Positions 57,472-64,000 of a stretch of 64,000 nt of DNA are shown here, piece by piece. The first letter of the stretch is position 1, and every line of letters starts with the position of its first letter. Below the pieces are notes generated by a model. It was not told where the DNA came from. It made no database searches and saw nothing but the letters and a program-made list of their open reading frames with translations. This stretch comes from JBBSBL01 sp038251325 (lineage in GTDB: Bacteria; Actinomycetota; Thermoleophilia; Solirubrobacterales; Solirubrobacteraceae), in assembly GCA_038251325.1 (NCBI GenBank), contig JBBSBL010000006.1, forward strand, positions 1 through 64,000. Reading direction: 5' to 3'. The position numbers and the translations under genes were made by a program.

Positions 57472-58506
57472 TCAGGGCGTCAGCACGATCTTCAGCGCCT
57501 CGCGGTTCGCATAGGCGGCGTAGGCCTCCGGCGCGGCGTCGAGCGGCATGTGGCGGGTGACGAGCGGCGAGGGGTCGATCACCCCGGCGTCGAGCATCGC
57601 CAGCACCGGGTCGACGTGGGCGATCACGTTCGCCTGGCCGGTGCGCAGCGTGAGGCCCTTGATCCACACGAGCCCCATGTGGACCTCCTGTCGCTCGGCG
57701 TAGACGCCGACGACCGAGACCGTTCCGGCGTTGCGGGCCAGGCGGATCGCGAGCTCGAGCGCGCGCGGGTCGCCGACCGCGTCGATCGCGAGGTCGACGC
57801 CGCGACCGGCCGTCACCTGGCGCGCGGCCGCGCGCGGGTCGCCCTCGGTCAGGTGGGCCGCCGTGGCGCCGAAGCGCTCCGCCATCGCCAGGCGGTCGGC
57901 GACGGTGTCCACCGCGATGACGTGCGCGGCGCCGGCCGCCCGCGCCACCTGGACCGCGCAGAGCCCGACCGGGCCGAGGCCGAGCACGGCCACGCTGTCC
58001 CCCACGCGGATCCCGCCGGCGACCACCGCGTGGTAGGCCGTGCCCATGACGTCGCCGGCGAACAGCGCGACCTCCGCGGACATGCCCTCGGGCACCCGGC
58101 GCAGCGCGAGGTTCGCGTGGGGGACGAGCAACTGCTCCGCCTGCGCGCCGGGCAGGTCGCCGAGCGTCGCGCCGTGGCCGAAGGTCCGGCCGGTCTCGCA
58201 GCGGTGGTAGGCGCCGCGCAGGCAGAAGAAGCAGGTCCCGCACGCCGTCTGGAAGGTGCCGAGCACGCGGTCGCCGACGGCGACCCGGGTGACCTGCTCG
58301 CCGGCGGCGAGCACCGTGCCGACGAACTCGTGGCCGATCGTGAAGCCGGCCTCGATCGCGATGCGCCCGTGGTAGATGTGGAGGTCCGACCCGCACACGC
58401 CGGTGGCCTCGACGGCGAGGATGGCGTCGTCGGGCGCGGCGAGTTCCGGCTCGGGCCGCTCCTCCACCCGGACCTCGCCCGGGGCCTGGAAGGTCACGGC
58501 GCGCAT
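57472..58506 (-). CDS. zinc-dependent alcohol dehydrogenase (medium-chain)
   Basis: This 344-residue MDR enzyme has catalytic zinc ligands in GVCGSDLHIYHGRIA and GHEFVGTVLAAGEQV, the structural zinc site in QTACGTCFFCLRGAYHRCET (four Cys), and the NAD-binding VAVLGLGPVGLCAVQVARAA. The alcohol or aldehyde oxidised is unknown; it is near threonine/sorbitol-type relatives. The ATG at 58506 has a 10-base match to the adjacent TetR operator within 13 nt upstream, so the TetR protein probably controls it. Confidence 0.9.
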   Translation of the reverse strand: MRAVTFQAPGEVRVEERPEPELAAPDDAILAVEATGVCGSDLHIYHGRIAIEAGFTIGHEFVGTVLAAGEQVTRVAVGDRVLGTFQTACGTCFFCLRGAYHRCETGRTFGHGATLGDLPGAQAEQLLVPHANLALRRVPEGMSAEVALFAGDVMGTAYHAVVAGGIRVGDSVAVLGLGPVGLCAVQVARAAGAAHVIAVDTVADRLAMAERFGATAAHLTEGDPRAAARQVTAGRGVDLAIDAVGDPRALELAIRLARNAGTVSVVGVYAERQEVHMGLVWIKGLTLRTGQANVIAHVDPVLAMLDAGVIDPSPLVTRHMPLDAAPEAYAAYANREALKIVLTP

Positions 58507-58509
58507 CAG

Positions 58510-58519
58510 ACGGTCAGCA
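58510..58519. promoter_or_regulatory. TetR half-site before the alcohol dehydrogenase start
   Basis: ACGGTCAGCA on the plus strand is identical to one arm plus spacer of the palindrome at 59216-59233. It lies 3-13 nt upstream of the ADH start. Only one arm is well conserved. Confidence 0.4.
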
Positions 58520-58599
58520 CGGCCGGGAGCGCGGCGAGGGCATGGCCGTGGATGATGACGCGCCTCGCGTGCGACTGGCTCCGCGCCGCGTCGCTCGCC

Positions 58600-59217
58600 T
58601 CACGCCAGTCCTCGCTCGAGCACCTCGACGAGCTGCGCGTAGGTCGCCTCGAGGTCGAAGCCCCTGGGGTCGAGCAGGTGCTGGTAGACGATGCCGCCGA
58701 GCGCCGCCGCGATGATCGTGATCACCGTCTCGGGAGCGAGGCCGCTCCGCATCTCTCCGGAGGCGATCCCCGCGGCGATCGGCTCCCGCAGGAGCCGGCG
58801 AAGGTGCCGGTGCAGATCGGCGAAGCGGGCCGCGAGCTCCGGTCGCGGACCCAGCGCCTCGAACATCAGGACATAGAAGAGGCGCAGCGCCTCGGCGTCC
58901 TCGGTCAGGAAGCGATGGTGCGAGCGCACGCCGCGACGAACGGCTTCGAGGCCCACGGCATCGCCGATGTCCGGCACGAGAGTCTCGCTCTCCCAGCGCG
59001 TGAACGCGCGCTCGACCACCGCCCAGAGCAGGCCCTCCTTGGAGCCGAAGTGCCAGAAGATCGATCCGCGGCTGATGCCCGCCATCTCGCCGATCGCCTG
59101 CACTGAGGTGTCGCGGTAGCCCCGGGCGGCAAAGAGCTTCGTGGCCGAGTCCACGAGGCGGGCGCGGGTGTCGTCAGACTGCTCCTGCTTGCGCGTCGGT
59201 CCGGGGCGTGCCGCCAT
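58600..59217 (-). CDS. TetR-family transcriptional regulator
   Basis: This 205-residue repressor has an N-terminal helix-turn-helix (DSATKLFAARGYRDTSVQAI, EMAGISRGSIFWHFGSKEGL) followed by an all-alpha ligand-binding domain (residues about 60-200). Genes of this type often respond to fatty acids or acyl-CoAs, and lipid genes lie on either side, but the ligand is unknown. An 18-bp palindrome overlaps its own start and promoter, so autorepression is likely. The downstream Zn alcohol dehydrogenase has a related half-site. Confidence 0.92.
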   Translation of the reverse strand: MAARPGPTRKQEQSDDTRARLVDSATKLFAARGYRDTSVQAIGEMAGISRGSIFWHFGSKEGLLWAVVERAFTRWESETLVPDIGDAVGLEAVRRGVRSHHRFLTEDAEALRLFYVLMFEALGPRPELAARFADLHRHLRRLLREPIAAGIASGEMRSGLAPETVITIIAAALGGIVYQHLLDPRGFDLEATYAQLVEVLERGLA

Positions 59218-59233
59218 GCTGACCGTTCAGCAT
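59216..59233. promoter_or_regulatory. TetR operator ATGCTGA-ccgt-TCAGCAT
   Basis: A perfect inverted repeat with 7-bp arms and a 4-nt spacer. It overlaps the TetR start codon and, on the minus strand, a TATGCT -10 box (59234..59229), so binding would block transcription of the repressor gene. Confidence 0.6.
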
Positions 59234-59278
59234 AGACCCGACCCGGCGGTGTGAGGGCGAGCCCGCGGTCCCGGGCTC

Positions 59279-60688
59279 TCAGCGCGCCACAGGGTCGCCT
59301 GCCGCTTCCAGCAGCTCGTCCACCGCCGACGTGATCCCCTCGGCCACGAGGTCGAGGTCCGGCAGTGCGTCGAGGTCGGCGAGCAGGCCGAAGTTCAGCG
59401 CGCCGTGGTAGCTCATGATCGCGATGGCCAGCGCCCGGTCGCCGGCCAGGAACGGGATCGGGAAGAGCGACTGCATCTCGTGGCCGAGCAGGTAGATCGG
59501 GAGCTGGGGGCCGGGGATGTTCGTCACCAGCAGGTTGTAGAAGCGGTTGGAGAAGTTCATCCGGGAGGCCTGCGCGAGGATCGTCGGCGGCGCGAAGCCC
59601 TGCATGCCGGCGATGACCTCGGCGCCGAGCGCCTGCTTGCTCTCCTTGAGCCCGTCCATCGCCGTGCGCACCACCCGCAGGCGCTCGACCGGATCCTCGA
59701 TGTAGATCGGCAGCGGCGCGAGGATCTGCGTGAGCTGGTTGCCGAGCTGGCCGCGCTGGTCGCTGGTGCGGACCGAGACCGGCACGCAGGCCCGCAGCTC
59801 CAGGCCGTCGGTGCTCATCCCGCGCAGGCCGAGGAAGCGGCGCAGCGCCCCGGCCACGACGGCGAGCACGACGTCGTTCACCGTGCCGCCGAGCGCGTTC
59901 TTGATCGCCTTGAAGTCGGCGAGCGAGGCGCGCACGGTCGCGACGCGTCGGTGCGGCCCGATCTCGACGTTGAACGGCGTCGGCGGCGGCGCGTTGAGCC
60001 CGGTCCACACGACCTCCCCGACGCCCTCCAGCGCCGAGCGCACCGCGCCGAGGGTGCGCTGCGGCCGCGCGATCGCTCCGATGGTGTCGCCCGCGACCTC
60101 CACCGAGCGCTCGACCGCGCCCTGGGCCGCCGAGGCCAGCAGGATCGCGCGCCCCGGCTCGGGCCGCGGCTGCCACTCGTCCTCCGGCTCCTCGTGGCGC
60201 GGCTCGGGCGCCAGATCGAAGAGCGCGGTCATGAGGTCGACGCCGGAGACGCCGTCGACGAGTGCGTGGTGGGTCTTGGTGATCAGCGCGAAGCGATCGT
60301 CGTCGAGCCCCTCGACCATCCAGATCTCCCACAGCGGCTTGGTGCGATCCAGCCGCTGCGCGAACAGCCGGCCGACGAGATCGCGCAGCCGGTCCTCGTC
60401 GCCGGGCGCAGGCAGCGCGGTGTGGCGGACGTGGTAGGCGAGGTTGAAGCGGGGGTCGTCGACCCACACCGGCCGGCCGGACTCGAAGGGCGGCCAGGCG
60501 AGCTTGTGGCGATAGCGGGGGACGAGGTGCAGGCGGGAGCGGATGTGCTCGGTGACCGCCTCGATCTCCGGTGGCGGCCCGGTGAAGATCGAGATCCCGC
60601 CGATGTGCATGTGGGTCGCGTCGCCCTCCTGCGCCAGGAAGGCGGCGTCGACCGCGCTGAGCCGATCCATGTGCTGGGGCTGGGCCAT
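59279..60688 (-). CDS. wax ester synthase/diacylglycerol acyltransferase (WS/DGAT)
   Basis: This 469-residue acyltransferase esterifies acyl-CoA to fatty alcohols or diacylglycerol to make storage lipid. It starts MAQPQHMDRLSAVDAAFLAQ with MHIGGISIFTG, and carries the catalytic motif TKTHHALVDGVSGVDL (HHxxxDG) and NDVVLAVVAGALRRFL and the C-terminal NIPGPQLPIYLLGHEM. The ATG at 60688 has GGGAG upstream, whereas the GTG at 60724 falls within a TAGGGT box. Fatty acid genes (3-hydroxyacyl-CoA dehydrogenase, acyl-CoA dehydrogenase) lie upstream. Confidence 0.92.
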   Translation of the reverse strand: MAQPQHMDRLSAVDAAFLAQEGDATHMHIGGISIFTGPPPEIEAVTEHIRSRLHLVPRYRHKLAWPPFESGRPVWVDDPRFNLAYHVRHTALPAPGDEDRLRDLVGRLFAQRLDRTKPLWEIWMVEGLDDDRFALITKTHHALVDGVSGVDLMTALFDLAPEPRHEEPEDEWQPRPEPGRAILLASAAQGAVERSVEVAGDTIGAIARPQRTLGAVRSALEGVGEVVWTGLNAPPPTPFNVEIGPHRRVATVRASLADFKAIKNALGGTVNDVVLAVVAGALRRFLGLRGMSTDGLELRACVPVSVRTSDQRGQLGNQLTQILAPLPIYIEDPVERLRVVRTAMDGLKESKQALGAEVIAGMQGFAPPTILAQASRMNFSNRFYNLLVTNIPGPQLPIYLLGHEMQSLFPIPFLAGDRALAIAIMSYHGALNFGLLADLDALPDLDLVAEGITSAVDELLEAAGDPVAR

Positions 60689-60751
60689 CGTGGTCTCCCG
60701 GGCGTGCGTGGCGAGCAGGCGCACCCTAGCGCGGGGGCGGCGCCCCTCGGC

Positions 60752-62335
60752 CTACGCGGCGTGCCGGTGGAACCCTGCGCCGGTCTCGACGCCGAGGCGC
60801 CCGTCCCACACCCGGCGGCGCAGCTCCGGGGCGGCGCGGTAGGCGGGGTCGCCGGACTCCTCGCGCAGCGCGTCGAGCAGGGCGAGCACGCGGTCGAGGC
60901 CGATCGCGTCGCCCCAGGCGAGGGGTCCGCGCGGGTGATTGAGGCCGAGGACCATGCCGGCGTCGATGTCCTCCGCGCTCGCCACGCCCTCGCCGAGCGA
61001 GAACGCGGCCTCGTTCACGAGCTGGGCGACGATCCGGCCGAGCACGAGCCCGGGGCCGTCCCCGACCCACTCCGCGCGCAGGCCGAGCGAGGCGAAGAAG
61101 CGCTCCGCCGCGGTCGCCGCGGCCCCGCTCGTGCCCGTGCCGCGGGTGAGTTCGACCACGCCGGTCTCCGCGAGCGGCGGCACGGCGTGGAAGCCGACCG
61201 CGCTCCCGCCGGGATCGAGCGCCGCGAGCGAGCCGTCACCGCAGCACACCGCCTGCGGGCCGCCCTGCAGCGGCTCCTCGCCCTCGCTCGCGCCGCAGTC
61301 GAGGATCAGGAACGGAACCTCGCCGGCCGCGACGGCGGGCGGGGCGGCGTCCCACCCGGCGGCGGCCGCCAACCCGGCCAGCTCGTCGGCGAGCCGGCTC
61401 TCCCCGGCGACCACGACGAGCCCGTCGCCTCCGCCGGCCTTCGGCGCCGCCGGGTCGTCGGGCCGGTGCGCCCCGTCGCGGTAGTCGTGGTAGCCGCGCC
61501 CCGCCTTCCGCCCGTGGCGCCCGGCCGCGACCATCCGGGCCGCGATCGGCGACGGGCGCCAGCGCGGCTCGCCGAAGCTCTGCGCGTAGAAGGAGCGGGA
61601 CACGTCGAAGCCGACGTCGACCCCGACGAGGTCGGCGAGCTCGAAGGGCCCCATGCGAAAGCCGGCGGCCCGGCAGATCCGGTCGATCTGCTCGACGCTC
61701 GCCTGCCGCTCGCCGAGCGCGCGCAGCGCCTCGAGGCCGAAGGGCCGGTTGCAGCGGTTCACCACGAACCCGGCGACGTCGGCCGCCCGGATCGCCCGCT
61801 TGCCCATCGCCTCGCCGGCGGCCGCGGCCCGGTCGAGCGCCCACGCCGCCGACTCCTCGCCGGCCACGACCTCGACCAGGCGCATGAGCGGCGCCGGGTT
61901 GAAGAAGTGCAGCCCGACGACACGCTCGGGCCGCGGCACCGGCGCGGCGACCGCGGTGACGAGCAGGGAGGAGGTGTTCGTCGCGAGTACGCAGTCCTCG
62001 CCCACGACGGCGGCCACCTGGGCGAAGAGGTCGTGCTTGACCGCCAGGTCCTCGGGCGCGGCCTCGATCACGACCTCGCAGCCCGCGAGGCCGGCGAGGT
62101 CGTGGGCCTCGGTGAGCCGGGCGCGCGCCGCCTCGACCGCGCCGGCGTCCCAGCGCCCTCGCTCGGCGCCCTTCGCCAGCGCGGCGCCGACGGCCTCGAG
62201 CGCCGCGCCGGTGACCCCCTCCACCGGATCCCACAGCCGCGTGGCCATCCCGCCGAGCGCCGCCGCCTGCGCGATGCCGCGCCCCATCGTCCCGGCGCCG
62301 CAGACGCCGATCCTCGCTGGCGGCTTCCCGGGCAT
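60752..62335 (-). CDS. 3-hydroxyacyl-CoA dehydrogenase (two C-terminal 3HCDH domains)
   Basis: This 527-residue enzyme oxidises 3-hydroxyacyl-CoA to 3-ketoacyl-CoA with NAD. It begins ARIGVCGAGTMGRGIAQAAA, has CVLATNTSSLLVTAVAA and VVGLHFFNPAPLMRLVEVV, AGFVVNRCNRPFGLEALRAL, and after a linker a second, smaller 3HCDH_C domain (VLGRIVAQLVNEAAFSLGEG, LGLNHPRGPLAWGDAIGLDR), the layout of PaaH/FadB-like dehydrogenases. The ATG at 62335 lies 10 nt after TAGGGT. A long frame from 62533 crosses the divergent promoter. Confidence 0.92.
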   Translation of the reverse strand: MPGKPPARIGVCGAGTMGRGIAQAAALGGMATRLWDPVEGVTGAALEAVGAALAKGAERGRWDAGAVEAARARLTEAHDLAGLAGCEVVIEAAPEDLAVKHDLFAQVAAVVGEDCVLATNTSSLLVTAVAAPVPRPERVVGLHFFNPAPLMRLVEVVAGEESAAWALDRAAAAGEAMGKRAIRAADVAGFVVNRCNRPFGLEALRALGERQASVEQIDRICRAAGFRMGPFELADLVGVDVGFDVSRSFYAQSFGEPRWRPSPIAARMVAAGRHGRKAGRGYHDYRDGAHRPDDPAAPKAGGGDGLVVVAGESRLADELAGLAAAAGWDAAPPAVAAGEVPFLILDCGASEGEEPLQGGPQAVCCGDGSLAALDPGGSAVGFHAVPPLAETGVVELTRGTGTSGAAATAAERFFASLGLRAEWVGDGPGLVLGRIVAQLVNEAAFSLGEGVASAEDIDAGMVLGLNHPRGPLAWGDAIGLDRVLALLDALREESGDPAYRAAPELRRRVWDGRLGVETGAGFHRHAA

Positions 62336-62345
62336 CGCAGCGGCG

Positions 62346-62351
62346 ACCCTA
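62346..62351 (-). promoter_or_regulatory. putative -10 box of the 3-hydroxyacyl-CoA dehydrogenase gene
   Basis: TAGGGT on the minus strand, 10 nt before the ATG at 62335. Confidence 0.4.
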
Positions 62352-62402
62352 CCGTCAGGGGCGGAACGGCGAATCCCCGGTGTGAGCGAGGTTTGACCAG
62401 CC

Positions 62403-62432
62403 TTGACGACGTCCGCGGCCCCGCCATACGTT
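62403..62432 (+). promoter_or_regulatory. promoter with -35 and -10, leaderless secreted-protein mRNA
   Basis: TTGACG (62403-62408), 18-bp spacer, TACGTT (62427-62432), then 7 nt to the ATG at 62440. The clearest two-box promoter in the window, close to a sigma70-type consensus. Confidence 0.6.
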
Positions 62433-62439
62433 CGGCGCC

Positions 62440-63660
62440 ATGGCGCCACGTGTCGCAGCGGTCGGACTGGTCGGACTCCTCGTTGTGCTGATCGCCGCGG
62501 GCGGCGCGCACGCCGCCGGCTCGCGACGGACACACCAGGCTCCCATCCCGCACTTCGCGAAGAACCTCGTCGCCGTGCCGGCGGGCGGGACGGCGACGAT
62601 CACGGGGCGCGGGAAGCGCAGGGGCACCCGTCTCCGCCGTGCGACGAGCGTCGGTTTCGGCGCGACCATCGACGCGACGAAGGGCACCGTGCGCCTGATC
62701 GCCGCGGCGTCCTCGCGCGGCCATGCGACCTGGGAGGCGAAGGCCGACGGCGGCGCGTTCACGATCGCCCAGTCGAAGGGAGCCAAAGGCGAGGTCGAGC
62801 TGCGGCTCGCCGGCGGTGGACTCACCTGCCGCGCGCCCTACGGCTCCGCGAAGGCGAGCCGCACGCTGCGCGTCCGCACGAGTGGGCGGTTCACGACCCG
62901 CACGTGCTTCGGCCGGGTTCGGCTCAAGACCCCGGCGCGCGCCCCGACGGCGTCCGCCGCCGCGGCCTCGCCGACGTGGACGGTCGTCGAGTACCCCAAC
63001 GGCTGGCGCATCCGCTACGTCGGCCCGCTACTGCTCGAGGTGACGGACCTCACGACTGGCAAGGTCCAGCTCGTGAGGTCGCGCTTCCTCTACGACTACA
63101 TCTACAGCCGGCGTCCACTGCTGCCGCCGACGACGCTGCCGACGACCCCCGGCGTCACCCAGGACCCGCTCGGCGACCTGCTTCCCTGCCCTTACCAGGG
63201 CCCGTGCACCGAGGTCGACCTCAAGTCGGCCTCCGCGGCCGGCGCCGGCGGCCAGGTGACCTTCACGGTCGAGGGCTACACCGCGTTCACCGACGCGGCG
63301 TCGTATCCGGTCTTCGAGGTGTGGACAACGAAGCCGACGGGCGGGGCGGCGCATGACTACGACCTCGACCCGTGCCTGGACCCCGGCTGCCTGGCGCCCG
63401 TCCGCATACGGCACTATCTCGACGGGCCGCCCTACTCCGTGGTCGCGGGAGCCGGATCGGTTACCCACCCGAGCCCGAACGTCGTCACGCTCACGGTGCC
63501 CCTCTCGGCCCTGGGCGGGGGAACGAGCTTCTCCTGGGTCGCCGGGTCGTTCGCGTGCGGCTTCGTCGACCGGGTTCCCGATATCGGCGCGATCGCCTAC
63601 CCGTCGGCCGGGGCCGCCGCGCTCAGGCCGCGCCGGCCGATCGCCACGGCGGCCTGTTGA
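62440..63660 (+). CDS. secreted protein with N-terminal FecR-like beta region, function unknown
   Basis: This 406-residue exported protein has a signal peptide (VAAVGLVGLLVVLIAAGGAH, cleavage near AHAAG). The first 150 mature residues resemble a FecR-like wall domain (VGFGATIDATKGTVRLIAAA); then come YPNGWRIRYVGPLLLEVTDL and a C-terminal part with six or more cysteines (LPCPYQGPCTEVDLKSAS, DPCLDPGCLAPVRIRHYLDG) and ending RPIATAAC. The even cysteine pattern suggests disulfides outside the cell. I know similar N-terminal domains from uncharacterised Solirubrobacterales surface proteins but no function. Confidence 0.75.
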   Translation: MAPRVAAVGLVGLLVVLIAAGGAHAAGSRRTHQAPIPHFAKNLVAVPAGGTATITGRGKRRGTRLRRATSVGFGATIDATKGTVRLIAAASSRGHATWEAKADGGAFTIAQSKGAKGEVELRLAGGGLTCRAPYGSAKASRTLRVRTSGRFTTRTCFGRVRLKTPARAPTASAAAASPTWTVVEYPNGWRIRYVGPLLLEVTDLTTGKVQLVRSRFLYDYIYSRRPLLPPTTLPTTPGVTQDPLGDLLPCPYQGPCTEVDLKSASAAGAGGQVTFTVEGYTAFTDAASYPVFEVWTTKPTGGAAHDYDLDPCLDPGCLAPVRIRHYLDGPPYSVVAGAGSVTHPSPNVVTLTVPLSALGGGTSFSWVAGSFACGFVDRVPDIGAIAYPSAGAAALRPRRPIATAAC

Positions 63661-63672
63661 GGCGCCGCGCCC

Positions 63673-64000
63673 TCAGCTCGGCACGAGCGCGTTGATGCCC
63701 GTCGCCGCGCGCCCGATGATGAGCTTCTGGATCTGCGTCGTGCCCTCGTAGAGCGAGGTGACCCGAACGTCGCGGTAGAAGCGCTCGACCGGATGGTCGT
63801 CCACGTAGCCGGCGCCGCCGTGGACCTGGATCGCGAGGTCCGCGCAGTTCTTCCCGGCCTCGGTCGCGTAGAGCTTCGCGATCGAGGTCTCCGTGGTCGA
63901 CGGCTTGCCCTGGTCCTTCAGCGCGCCCGCCCGGTAGACGAGCATCCGCGCCGCGTCGGTCTGCACGACCATGTCGGCGATCATCGCCTGCACGAGCTGG
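63673..64000 (-). CDS. acyl-CoA dehydrogenase (C-terminal part, cut by window end)
   Basis: Only the last ~108 residues are in the window. They show MLVYRAGALKDQGKPSTTET, SIAKLYATEAGKNCADLAIQ and VHGGAGYVDDHPVERFYRDV then VTSLYEGTTQIQKLIIGRA, the C-terminal helical bundle and catalytic-region end (YEGTTQIQ) of acyl-CoA dehydrogenases. The enzyme introduces the trans-2 double bond in acyl-CoA with FAD. With the 3-hydroxyacyl-CoA dehydrogenase and WS/DGAT it suggests a fatty acid metabolism neighbourhood. Confidence 0.93.
   Translation of the reverse strand, partial: QLVQAMIADMVVQTDAARMLVYRAGALKDQGKPSTTETSIAKLYATEAGKNCADLAIQVHGGAGYVDDHPVERFYRDVRVTSLYEGTTQIQKLIIGRAATGINALVPS

Overview
The window is a very GC-rich, gene-dense bacterial chromosome segment. 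Gene content and promoter style (TAnnnT -10 boxes, many apparently leaderless mRNAs, a GuaB3-type IMP dehydrogenase relative, actinobacterial-style wall and fatty-acid genes, a c-di-AMP riboswitch before a wall hydrolase) point to an actinobacterium. My inference is class Thermoleophilia (Solirubrobacterales-like); I cannot confirm this without a search. I see no rRNA, tRNA, CRISPR array, insertion sequence or prophage. The segment is mostly core chromosome.

Layout. 1-9.1 kb: DUF1152 and DUF1802 proteins, a beta-hydroxyacid dehydrogenase, a Cys/His protein, a MarR-EamA operon, nadB, a deacetylase-family protein, a glycosyltransferase, an orphan Flp-type pilin and an MBL hydrolase. 9.1-19.4 kb: a housekeeping run of murI-rph-rdgB-CDF transporter, HU-pyrF, LysM-DD-carboxypeptidase-PfkB kinase, and guaB3-guaA, tied together by ATGA/GTGA overlaps. 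The rph gene has an in-frame TAG before its last helix. 19.5-22.4 kb: an M23 endopeptidase behind a c-di-AMP (ydaO-type) riboswitch, divergent from rplM-rpsI; S9 carries an unusually long acidic Pro/Glu/Ala N-terminal extension. 22.4-30.8 kb: glmM, glmS, acpS, nnr, a CBS protein, alr and a CCA/poly(A) polymerase-like enzyme, which feed wall precursors, lipid synthesis, NAD(P)H repair and tRNA ends. 30.8-40.5 kb: a frameshifted alpha/beta hydrolase, an M28 peptidase with inserted hydrophobic segments, HIT, enoyl-CoA hydratase, an alpha/beta hydrolase, an ABC-2 exporter, secreted and lipoprotein genes and a GT4 glycosyltransferase.

40.5-51.9 kb is the most distinctive part: an aerobic respiration locus with two complete subunit I/II pairs. 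One subunit I has YSHPAV (A2-type heme-copper oxidase), the other GHPEV (A1-type). With them are one subunit III, ctaB, a CtaG-like assembly factor, several tiny membrane proteins, a tandem-domain UspA-like protein and a lipoprotein that fuses a c-type cytochrome to a cupredoxin. Overlapping perfect inverted repeats lie between the convergent cytochrome and ctaG genes.

51.9-64 kb: enoyl-CoA hydratase, an NAD-dependent epimerase divergent from PAP2-UPF0104 membrane proteins, trxB, a COG4315-type secreted protein, a Zn alcohol dehydrogenase with its TetR regulator (clear 18-bp operator), a wax ester synthase/DGAT, a two-domain 3-hydroxyacyl-CoA dehydrogenase, a secreted unknown protein, and the end of an acyl-CoA dehydrogenase cut by the window edge. 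Across the window many starts sit 7-11 nt downstream of a TAnnnT box. I used this to choose several starts, including GTG and TTG codons.
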